Source of the DNA: Pararhodobacter sp. SW119
GTDB lineage: Bacteria > Pseudomonadota > Alphaproteobacteria > Rhodobacterales > Rhodobacteraceae
DNA length: 64,000 nucleotides
Reading direction: 5' to 3'
Assembly: GCF_017811755.1 (NCBI RefSeq)
Contig: NZ_JADDJF010000007.1
Coordinates: 62,001-126,000, forward strand
A program made the translations under genes and the position numbers. How positions within the stretch are numbered: the stretch's first letter is position 1; each line of letters begins with the position of its first letter. Below the pieces are notes generated by a model. That model saw only the letters and a program-made list of their open reading frames with translations, searched no databases and was not told where the DNA came from. Of this stretch, positions 16,841 through 25,682 are shown in pieces.

Positions 16841-17050
16841 ATGACTGCGCTACCCGCCCATCCCGCCCCCGCGACCGAGATCGTGACCCGGACCCGCGTC
16901 GCCTGCGATGGCGGTGACGGGGCGCTGGGACACCCCCGCGTGTGGCTATCGATCCCCGAGGACGCCGGATGGGTCGATTGCGGCTATTGCGACAAGCGCT
17001 ATATCCTCGAGGGCACCGAGGCCGCGAAGGCCGCCGGCAAGGCCGCCTGA
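16841..17050 (+). CDS. zf-CHCC zinc-finger protein (NDUFS6-like)
   Basis: 69 residues with one zinc-finger CHCC domain: Cys in RVACDGG, His in GHPRVW and the CGYC pair, followed by DKRYIL. Mitochondrial homologues are the NDUFS6 accessory subunit of complex I, so a link to respiratory NADH dehydrogenase is a family-based possibility. GGAA lies before the ATG. Small but convincing; it diverges from the ABC ATPase and precedes polA by 151 nt. Confidence 0.85.
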   Translation: MTALPAHPAPATEIVTRTRVACDGGDGALGHPRVWLSIPEDAGWVDCGYCDKRYILEGTEAAKAAGKAA

Positions 17051-17201
17051 TCCGGACAAATGGCCGCCCTGGCGCCGGGTCCCGGTCGCACGACTGACGC
17101 GCGGCGCACCGGGCATTGCGCGTTGTCGGCGGCCCCGGTCCGTCTGGCCCCCGGTCGATGAAGCTGGCATAACCCGCCCGATGGCACGGAAAGGGGCAGG
17201 G

Positions 17202-20006
17202 ATGGGCACGACTTTCGGCAAGGGCGATCATCTGCATCTGATCGACGGATCCGCCTATATCTTCCGCGCCTACCACGCCCTGCCGCCGCTGACGCGCAAG
17301 TCCGACGGGCTGCCGGTAGGGGCGGTCGCGGGGTTCTGCAACATCCTCTGGAGCGAGCTGACGCGCGCCAACGACGACGCGCCGACGCATCTGGCGGTGG
17401 TCTTCGACTTCTCGGCCACCACCTTCCGCAATGCGATCTATGACGCCTACAAGGCCAACCGGCCGGAGCCGCCCGAGGATCTGCGCCCACAGTTCCCGCT
17501 GACCCGCGAGGCGACGCGGGCCTTCAACGTCCCCTGCCTGGAGATCGACGGCTACGAGGCCGACGACATCATCGCGACCCTGGCCCGGCGGGCGGTGGCG
17601 GCGGGCGGGCGCGCCACCATCATCTCGTCCGACAAGGACCTGATGCAACTGGTCGGTGACGGCATCCTGATGCGCGATCCGATGAAGGACCGGCTGATCG
17701 ACCGCGACGGCGTGATCGAGAAGTTCGGCGTCCCGCCCGAGAAGGTGGTGGATGTGCAGGCGCTCGCCGGCGACAGCGTCGACAACATCCCCGGCGCGCC
17801 CGGCATCGGCATCAAGACCGCGGCGCTGCTGATCAACGAGTTCGGCGATCTGGAAACGCTGCTGGCCCGCGCCGAGGAGATCAAGCAACCCAAGCGCCGC
17901 CAGACCCTGATCGAGCATGCCGAGCAGATCCGCGTCTCGCGCCGGCTGGTGGAACTGGACCCCGAGACGCCGCTCGACGTGACGCTCGACGACCTCGCCA
18001 TCCGCAAGCCCGAGGCCGAGCCGCTGCTGGGGTTCCTGGCGCAGATGGAGTTTCGCACCCTCTCGCGCCGCGTCGCCGACAAGCTGGGCACTGAGCCCCC
18101 GGTCATCGCGGAGCCCGCCCCCTTGGAACCCGCGTCCGAAGATGCCGACACGCCCGAGGCCGCGCCCTTCGATCCCGCGGGTTACGTCTGCATCCGCGAG
18201 ATGTCGGTGCTGCAGGACTGGATCGCGGGCATCCGCGAGCAGGGCTTTGTGGCGTTCGACACTGAAACCACCTCGCTGGATGAAATGAAGGCCGAACTTG
18301 TCGGCATCTCGCTGGCGCTTGCGCCTGGGCAGGCCGCCTATGTGCCGGTCGGGCACCGCGAGGGCGACGGCGATCTCTTCGGCTCGGACGCGCTGAGCGA
18401 GGGGCAACTGGTGCGCGAGGAGGTGCTCGATGCGCTGCGGCCCGTCTTGGAAGACGACGCGATCCTGAAGATCGCGCAGAACATGAAATACGACGCCAAG
18501 ATCCTGGCGCGCCACGGCGTGAATGTCGCGCCCTTCGACGACACGATGCTCATGTCCTACGCGCTTCACGCAGGGCTGCACGGGCATGGCATGGACACGC
18601 TGAGCGAGCAGTATCTGGGCCATATTCCCATCCCGATCAAGGACCTGATCGGATCGGGCAAGTCGATGAAGACCTTCGACCGCGTGCCGATCACTGACGC
18701 TGCGCGCTACGCCGCCGAGGATGCCGATGTGACGCTGCGCCTCTGGCAGACCTTCCGACCCCGCCTGCACCGGGCGCGCGTGACGACGGTCTACGAGACG
18801 CTGGAGCGCCCGCTGGTGCCGGTGCTGGCGGCGATGGAACGCGCGGGCGTGCTGGTCGATCGCGAGACGCTTTCGCGCATGTCCAACGCCTTCGCCCAAA
18901 AGATGGCGCAGCTGGAGGACGAGATCCACGACCTCGCCGGCGAGCAGTTCAACGTAGGCTCCCCCAAGCAGCTGGGCGAGATCCTGTTCGACAAGATGTC
19001 CCTGCCGGGCGGGTCGAAGGGCAAGACCGGCGCCTGGTCGACGCCCGCCGATGTGCTGGAGGATCTGGCGACCGAACACGACCTGCCGGCGCGGGTGCTC
19101 GACTGGCGGCAGATCGCCAAACTGAAATCGACCTATACCGACGCGCTGCAGGAACACATCAACCCCGAAACCGGGCGCGTGCATACTTCCTATGTGCAGA
19201 CCGGGGCGAACACCGGGCGCCTCGCCTCGACCGATCCGAACCTGCAGAACATCCCCATCCGCACCGAAGAAGGGCGCCGCATCCGCGAGGCTTTCGTGGC
19301 CGGGCCGGGGATGCGTCTGGTCAGCCTCGACTACAGCCAGATCGAATTGCGCATCCTCGCCCATGTCGCAGATATCGCCGCGCTGAAGCAGGCCTTCGCC
19401 GACGGGCTGGACATCCACGCCATGACCGCGTCCGAGATGTTCGGCGTGCCGCTCGACCATATGACGCCCGAGGTGCGCCGGCGCGCCAAGGCGATCAACT
19501 TCGGCGTGATCTACGGGATTTCGGGCTTCGGTCTGGCCCGCAACCTGCGCATCCCGCGCAGCGAGGCGCAGAGCTTCATCGACACCTATTTCGAACGCTT
19601 CCCCGGCATCCGCGCCTACATGGACGCGACCGTGGGCTTCGCCAAGGCGCATGGCTACGTCCAGACGCTTTTCGGCCGCAAGGTCCACACGCCCGAGATC
19701 AACGCCAAGGGGCCGGGCGCGGGATTCGCCCGTCGAGGCGCGATCAACGCGCCGATCCAGGGCACGGCCGCCGACATCATCCGCCGCGCCATGGTCCGCA
19801 TCCCCGCCGCGATCGCGGGCTTGCCGGCGACCATGCTGCTGCAGGTCCATGACGAGCTGGTCTTCGAGGTCGAGGCCGCGGCCGTGGACGAGACCATTGC
19901 CCGCGTGCGCGCGGTGATGGAGGGGGCGGCGGCCCCCGCGGTGGCGCTCGACGTGCCGCTTGTCGTCGATGCCGGCACCGGCGCGCACTGGGCCGAGGCG
20001 CACTGA
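17202..20006 (+). CDS. polA: DNA polymerase I
   Basis: 934 residues, all three parts present. 1-300: 5' nuclease (IDGSAYIFRAYHALPP; DGYEADDIIATLARR). About 390-570: 3'-5' proofreading exonuclease with intact FDTETTSLDEMKAELVG, NMKYDAK and YAAEDADVTL, so proofreading should be active. About 600-934: polymerase, with VSLDYSQIELR (catalytic Asp), RRRAKAINFGVIYG (O helix) and LLQVHDELVFE (second catalytic Asp). GTG/ATG choices exist; ATG 17202 has AAGGGGCAGGG upstream, while ATG 17181 would add seven residues. Repairs gaps and removes Okazaki primers. Confidence 0.97.
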   Translation: MGTTFGKGDHLHLIDGSAYIFRAYHALPPLTRKSDGLPVGAVAGFCNILWSELTRANDDAPTHLAVVFDFSATTFRNAIYDAYKANRPEPPEDLRPQFPLTREATRAFNVPCLEIDGYEADDIIATLARRAVAAGGRATIISSDKDLMQLVGDGILMRDPMKDRLIDRDGVIEKFGVPPEKVVDVQALAGDSVDNIPGAPGIGIKTAALLINEFGDLETLLARAEEIKQPKRRQTLIEHAEQIRVSRRLVELDPETPLDVTLDDLAIRKPEAEPLLGFLAQMEFRTLSRRVADKLGTEPPVIAEPAPLEPASEDADTPEAAPFDPAGYVCIREMSVLQDWIAGIREQGFVAFDTETTSLDEMKAELVGISLALAPGQAAYVPVGHREGDGDLFGSDALSEGQLVREEVLDALRPVLEDDAILKIAQNMKYDAKILARHGVNVAPFDDTMLMSYALHAGLHGHGMDTLSEQYLGHIPIPIKDLIGSGKSMKTFDRVPITDAARYAAEDADVTLRLWQTFRPRLHRARVTTVYETLERPLVPVLAAMERAGVLVDRETLSRMSNAFAQKMAQLEDEIHDLAGEQFNVGSPKQLGEILFDKMSLPGGSKGKTGAWSTPADVLEDLATEHDLPARVLDWRQIAKLKSTYTDALQEHINPETGRVHTSYVQTGANTGRLASTDPNLQNIPIRTEEGRRIREAFVAGPGMRLVSLDYSQIELRILAHVADIAALKQAFADGLDIHAMTASEMFGVPLDHMTPEVRRRAKAINFGVIYGISGFGLARNLRIPRSEAQSFIDTYFERFPGIRAYMDATVGFAKAHGYVQTLFGRKVHTPEINAKGPGAGFARRGAINAPIQGTAADIIRRAMVRIPAAIAGLPATMLLQVHDELVFEVEAAAVDETIARVRAVMEGAAAPAVALDVPLVVDAGTGAHWAEAH

Positions 20007-20062
20007 CGCCGGAACCCGCACCGCCCCCCCGCGTTCTACCCTGAAGGCCAGAGGGGGTGGAG

Positions 20063-20677
20063 ATGTCTTGGATCGCGGAGCACAGCGCCGTGCTGCAGGT
20101 TGGCGTGGGCGTTCTCAACGCCGGTATCTGGCTGCTTTACCTGCACCTCATCCTCAGCAGCTACCGCCGTCAGCAGGAGACCGTGATCCTGATCCATCGC
20201 GGGGCCAGCGATGACGACCGCGCCCGATGCATCGTCTCGAACATGGGGAGCGAGCCGATCTACATCCTGTCGGTGATCGCCGAACTGACCATCGACGGCG
20301 AAGTCTGCGAGGCCCGCGTCACCGACCGCGAGGAACTCGACATGGAAACCTTCGACGATCCGCTTCGTCGCACCTCGCAGGGGCCGTTGAAAAGCGGCGA
20401 TTTCCTCGACATCGGCAGCTTTCACGACCTTGCCCAGCGGACACTGCAGCAAGTCGCCCCGGGCACCTCCCCCGAGGCGGTCGACCGCCTGCGCGTCACC
20501 GTCGTCGCAGCGTCCAGCCATGCCTCGGCCCTGGTCGGCGCCACGCGCGATTTCGTCCGCGAAAGATCGGGCAAAGGCTACAGCGTGGCGCCCACCACGC
20601 TGGTCGCGCGCCAATTGCGCAGCCGTGCCGACCGGCGCCGGGTCGAAAGCATGTTGCAGAACGAGCTTGCCGCCTGA
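20063..20677 (+). CDS. Uncharacterised single-span membrane protein
   Basis: 204 residues. One membrane segment near 10-32 (LQVGVGVLNAGIWLLYLHLIL), then a soluble beta-rich domain beginning QETVILIHRGASDDDRARC, followed by a helical, basic C-terminus. I recognise no family beyond general similarity to conserved alphaproteobacterial hypothetical proteins. ATG 20063 has GGGGGTGG close upstream. It lies 56 nt after polA and 68 nt before the hydrolase; no functional context. Confidence 0.65.
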   Translation: MSWIAEHSAVLQVGVGVLNAGIWLLYLHLILSSYRRQQETVILIHRGASDDDRARCIVSNMGSEPIYILSVIAELTIDGEVCEARVTDREELDMETFDDPLRRTSQGPLKSGDFLDIGSFHDLAQRTLQQVAPGTSPEAVDRLRVTVVAASSHASALVGATRDFVRERSGKGYSVAPTTLVARQLRSRADRRRVESMLQNELAA

Positions 20678-20745
20678 CGCGGGGCTTGCCTTCGCGGTGC
20701 GGCGCGCGCAGGATCGGTCCGCTGCGACGGGCGACGGGAGGGGTA

Positions 20746-21642
20746 ATGTCGGACCTGGCGGGGTTCACCGAGGCGAAGATCGACACCGGCGAGGTGCGGC
20801 TGAGTGTGCACCGCGCCGGGCAGGGCGCGCCGCTGATCCTGCTGCACGGGTTTCCGCAGAACCATCGCTGCTGGGAAAACGTCGCGCCCGCCCTTGCCGA
20901 GCATTTCCACGTCATCGTCCCCGACCTGCGTGGCTACGGCGAGTCCGACGCGCCCCCCGACGATGCCGGGCATCGCACCTATTCCAAGCGCCGCATGGCC
21001 GAGGATATCACCGGGCTGATGGCCGCCCTGGGGATCGAGCGGGCGCATGTGCTGGGCCACGACCGGGGCGCGCGCGTCGCCTACCGCCTGGCGCTGGATC
21101 ACCCCGAGCGGGTGGCGCGTCTCGGCCTGATCGAGATCCTGCCGACGGTCGAGTACTGGGACGCCTTCGGCGCCGAATTGGCGATGGCGCTCTATCATTG
21201 GACCTTCCTCGCGCAGCCGGCGCCGATGCCCGAACGCCTGATCGGCGCCGACCCGGGCGCCTGGATCGACCACACGCTGAAGGGCTGGACGCGCGAAAAG
21301 TCCCTCGCGCCCTTCTCAAGCGTCGCGCTCGCCTCCTACCGCGCGCAGGCGGCCGATCCGGCGCGGCTGACCGCGATGTGCGCCGACTACCGCGCCGGCG
21401 CCACCGTGGACCGCCGCCAGGACGCCGAAGACCGCGCCGCCGGGCTGACCATCGCCGCGCCGCTGCATTTCCTCTGGTCGGACGGCGGCTTTCCGGCGCG
21501 CACCGGCGATCCCGCCGGGACCTGGCGCCGGTGGGCGCGGCAGGTCACCGATGGCTCCTGCGTCTCGGGCCATTTCGCGATGGAGGAAAACCCCCAGGCG
21601 GTACTCGCCGCCTTCCTGCCGCATTTCCGCAAGGGCGGATGA
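20746..21642 (+). CDS. Haloacetate (fluoroacetate) dehalogenase-like alpha/beta hydrolase
   Basis: 298 residues. The nucleophile is Asp106 in GHDRGARV, not Ser, as in dehalogenases and epoxide hydrolases. Compared from memory with the Rhodopseudomonas palustris fluoroacetate dehalogenase (Asp110, Arg111, Arg114, His155, Trp156, Tyr219, His280), this protein has Asp106, Arg107, Arg110, His151, Trp152, Tyr215 and His276, all at a constant offset of four. The second acid (Asp134 there) is Glu130 here. That is a strong match to the halide pocket and catalytic set. GGGAGGGG precedes ATG. It overlaps the acyltransferase start. Activity on C-F bonds is not proven. Confidence 0.82.
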   Translation: MSDLAGFTEAKIDTGEVRLSVHRAGQGAPLILLHGFPQNHRCWENVAPALAEHFHVIVPDLRGYGESDAPPDDAGHRTYSKRRMAEDITGLMAALGIERAHVLGHDRGARVAYRLALDHPERVARLGLIEILPTVEYWDAFGAELAMALYHWTFLAQPAPMPERLIGADPGAWIDHTLKGWTREKSLAPFSSVALASYRAQAADPARLTAMCADYRAGATVDRRQDAEDRAAGLTIAAPLHFLWSDGGFPARTGDPAGTWRRWARQVTDGSCVSGHFAMEENPQAVLAAFLPHFRKGG

Positions 21643-23036
21643 CCCGGCACGCGCGCCCTTCTGCCACCGGGCCGATGGTGAAGCCCGCGCCGGAAGGGCG
21701 TTCCGGGGGCGGCGGGCTTGGCGGTCTTGCGGCGCGCGTCGAGGCGCAGACCGGGGCCGATCGGGACCGCTACCTCGATTTCCTGCGCGTGGCGGCGATC
21801 CTGATGGTGATCTTCGGTCACTGGATCGTCCGCGTCGTCGTGGCGCCGGGGGGTGCGCCGGAAGCGGGCTATCTTCTGGAACTGCGGCCGTCCTGGCAAT
21901 CGGCGACGCTGATCTGGCAGGTCATGCCGCTGATCTTCATGGTTGGCGGCGCGCTCAATGCAGGCAGCTGGCGGCGCGCGCGGGCCGACGGCGTGGCGCC
22001 GGTGGGCTGGATCCGACGCCGGGCCCGGCGGCTCTTGCGCCCGACCCTGCCACTTCTGCTGGTCGTGGTCCCGGCCTGGCTGGCGGCGGACCTGCTGTTC
22101 CCCCGCGCCCTGCTGATCGACCCCGGCGTGGCGCTGATCCCGCTCTGGTTCGTCGCGGCCTATCTGGCTGTGCTCTCGCTGACGCCGGCGACGCTGGCCC
22201 TGCACGAGCGCGGCTGGAGTGTGCCCGCCATCGCGACGGCGGTGGTCGTGGCGGCGCTGGTCGATGTCGCGCGGCTTGCCGGGATCGGCCCGGTGGTGGG
22301 AACGCAGCCGCTGCTGGGGCTGCCGAACTTCTTGCTGATCTGGGTGGCGATCCACCAGCTTGGGCACCTCTGGGCCGACGACCGGCTGCCTGTGCGCCCG
22401 GCCGGTCAGGCGGGGATGGCCGTGGCCGGCGCCGCCGCGCTGGTCCTGCTGATCGGGGTCGGAGGCTGGCCGCTGACGATGGTGCCGGTCGAGGGCACGA
22501 CGCTGCCCAACAACGCCGCGCCGCCGACGATCGCGCTCTTTTCGCTGGCACTGGTTCAGACCGGGCTGGCGCTGCTGGCGCGCCATCCGCTGCGCCGGGC
22601 GCTTCGGCGACCGCTGGTCTGGGCGGGGGTCGCCCTGACCGGATCACGGATGATGACTCTCTTCCTGTGGCATCAATTGGCGATGGTGGTGGTGACCAAC
22701 CTGGCGGTGCGTCTGGCCTGGCTGCCGCTGGCCGAGACGATCGGCGCCCGCTGGTGGGCACATCAGCCGCTTTTGCTGCTGGCCTTCGCGGTGGCACTGG
22801 CGGGCTGCGTGGCGGCCGCCGGCCGGTTCGAGGATGCCGGTGGCGCGGCAAAGGGCGCGGACGGCGGCGGTTGGGGATCGACGCTCCTCGGCATCGCGCT
22901 CGTCGCTTCCGCGGTGGCGGGACTGTTGTGGCTGGGGGTGGCCGAACTGCCGCCGGCCTTGGGACTTATCTTCCTGATCTTCTTCGCGGCGGGGCTTCGG
23001 GCGCTCGACGGAATGCGCGGGCGCACCGAAGACTGA
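21639..23036 (+). CDS. Acyltransferase-3 family integral membrane protein
   Basis: 465 residues, about ten membrane spans. The family motif is present: DRYLDFLRVAAILMVIFGHW, whose Arg and His are expected for O-acylation of sugars or lipids at the membrane. The start overlaps the hydrolase stop by four bases (ATGA), implying co-translation; an internal ATG at 21675 is an alternative because the first 35 residues are low-complexity and lie before the motif. Acceptor unknown. Confidence 0.85.
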   Translation: MTRHARPSATGPMVKPAPEGRSGGGGLGGLAARVEAQTGADRDRYLDFLRVAAILMVIFGHWIVRVVVAPGGAPEAGYLLELRPSWQSATLIWQVMPLIFMVGGALNAGSWRRARADGVAPVGWIRRRARRLLRPTLPLLLVVVPAWLAADLLFPRALLIDPGVALIPLWFVAAYLAVLSLTPATLALHERGWSVPAIATAVVVAALVDVARLAGIGPVVGTQPLLGLPNFLLIWVAIHQLGHLWADDRLPVRPAGQAGMAVAGAAALVLLIGVGGWPLTMVPVEGTTLPNNAAPPTIALFSLALVQTGLALLARHPLRRALRRPLVWAGVALTGSRMMTLFLWHQLAMVVVTNLAVRLAWLPLAETIGARWWAHQPLLLLAFAVALAGCVAAAGRFEDAGGAAKGADGGGWGSTLLGIALVASAVAGLLWLGVAELPPALGLIFLIFFAAGLRALDGMRGRTED

Positions 23037-23100
23037 GCGCGAGGGCATCGGGTTGCACCCGCCCCCAATCTAGCCGTCCCCGAATCACCGGCAGTCGATC

Positions 23101-23694
23101 TCAGACTTCCAACTCGTTCGAGGGGATCACCGGGAAGAACCGCCCGTGCGACCACAGGCCGAACCAGCGCGCGCCGTCGTGGTCCTCGTGCGCGCCAATC
23201 TCGACCAGCCGGTAGAAACTCTTGCGGTCGATCAGCGCCTCCAGCCCCGCGCGCACCATGACATAGGGTGACGGCTCTCCGGTCGCGTTGTCGCGCACCA
23301 CGCGGATCGGGTGCTCGGCGCCGGCGGTGACGGTGTCGCCGACATTCGTCTCGAAGGTCAGGCGCTGATCCTGCCCGGCGCCCTCGGCAACGAAATCCAC
23401 CGCGACAAAGGGCGCGTCGTCGACCTGAATCCCCACCTTCTCGACCGGCGTGACCAGGTAGTAACTGTTCCCCTCGCGCTTCAGAATGGTCGAGAACAGC
23501 CGCACCAGCGGCTTCCGGCCGATCGGCGTGCCCAGGTAGAACCAGGTGCCGTCCCGCGCAATCCGAATATCCAGATCGCCGCAATAGGGCGGATTCCACA
23601 GATGCACCGGCGGCAATCCGCCCTTCCGGCTCGCGTCCTTGGCGGCTTTCGCAAGGCTTTCGGCGTCGGGGGTCACATTGTCTTGTTGCTTCAT
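23101..23694 (-). CDS. DUF1285-family protein
   Basis: 197 residues. Matches the DUF1285 pattern: PPVHLWNPPYCGDLDIRI near 30, then WFYLGTPIGRKPLVRLFSTILKREG, YYLVTPVEKVGIQVDDAPF, and Gly-rich beta strands at the end. Function unknown; structures in this family form a PH-like beta barrel. ATG 23694 chosen with GAGGG upstream. It diverges from moxR with 84 nt between. Confidence 0.85.
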   Translation of the reverse strand: MKQQDNVTPDAESLAKAAKDASRKGGLPPVHLWNPPYCGDLDIRIARDGTWFYLGTPIGRKPLVRLFSTILKREGNSYYLVTPVEKVGIQVDDAPFVAVDFVAEGAGQDQRLTFETNVGDTVTAGAEHPIRVVRDNATGEPSPYVMVRAGLEALIDRKSFYRLVEIGAHEDHDGARWFGLWSHGRFFPVIPSNELEV

Positions 23695-23778
23695 GCTTTT
23701 TCCCTCGCTTGGGCTGGGCGACAGGGGCCTATGCATCATATAGTTGGCGCCAAGCCGAATTCACCCGCCGGAGGCCGC

Positions 23779-24791
<1,013 letters not shown>

Positions 24792-24795
<4 letters not shown>

Positions 24796-25682
24796 GCGTC
24801 ACACCGGCCTCCCTCCGCCAGTCGGCCGAGACGCTTTCCGGCGCGCTGCCGCCGCTGCTGGTCGGGGCCGAGCACTTGGCCAACAGCGCGCTGCCCGGCG
24901 CGCACGGGCGCCGGCGGGCCGGCACCGGGGCCGAGTTCTGGCAGTTCCGCCCCGCCGTCGCCTCGGACAGCGCGACGCGCATCGACTGGCGCCGCTCGGC
25001 CCGCGGGGACGAGCATTTCATCCGCGAAACCGAGTGGCAGGCGGCGCGCGCCGTCACCATCTGGGTCGATGACGGCGCGGCGATGGGGTTTTCCGGCGCG
25101 CCGCGCAAGCGCGTCGGCAAGGGCGACCGCGCGCGGCTTCTGGCGATGGCGCTGGCGCTTCTGCTGCTGCGCGGCGGCGAACGCGTCGGGCTGGCACGTG
25201 CCGACATGGCGCCGCGCGGCGGCCGCGCCCAGGCGACGACGCTGGCGCTGGCGCTGGCCGAGACGGCCGCCGAGACCGGCGAGCACGCCACCCCGGACCT
25301 GAGCGCGACGCCGACCGGCGGGCACGCGGTGCTGTTTTCGGACTTCCTCGGCCCGCTGGACCCGGTCGAACACGCGATGCACGAGGCCGCCGAACGCAAC
25401 CTGCGCGGCATGCTGGTGCAGGTGCTGGACCCGGCCGAGGAAAGCCTGCCCTATGACGGGCGCACGCGGTTCGAATCGATGTCCGGCCACCTGGCGTTCG
25501 AGACCCTGCGCGCCGGCGATCTGCGCGCCGCCTATCGCGACCGGCTCGCCGCGCGCAAGGACCGGCTGGCCACGCTGGCGCGGTCCGGCGGCTGGCAGTT
25601 CGCCACCCTGCACACCGACAGCGCGCCCTCCGCGGGGCTTTTGTGGCTCTGGCACGCGCTCGGCGGCGGCTGGAGGCGCTGA
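24792..25682 (+). CDS. DUF58 protein (MoxR partner)
   Basis: 296 residues. DUF58 hallmark [20 protein letters not shown] near 58, then a von Willebrand-like core whose usual DxSxS metal site reads DDGAAM here, so metal binding may be lost. GTG start shares the GTGA overlap with moxR. Its 3' end overlaps the next start by one base. Probably the scaffold through which MoxR acts on its membrane partners (family inference). Confidence 0.88.

Noticed and set aside
16761-20021. 1,086-residue minus-strand ORF
   Set aside because: Shadow of polA caused by high GC; no recognisable domain and no ribosome site.
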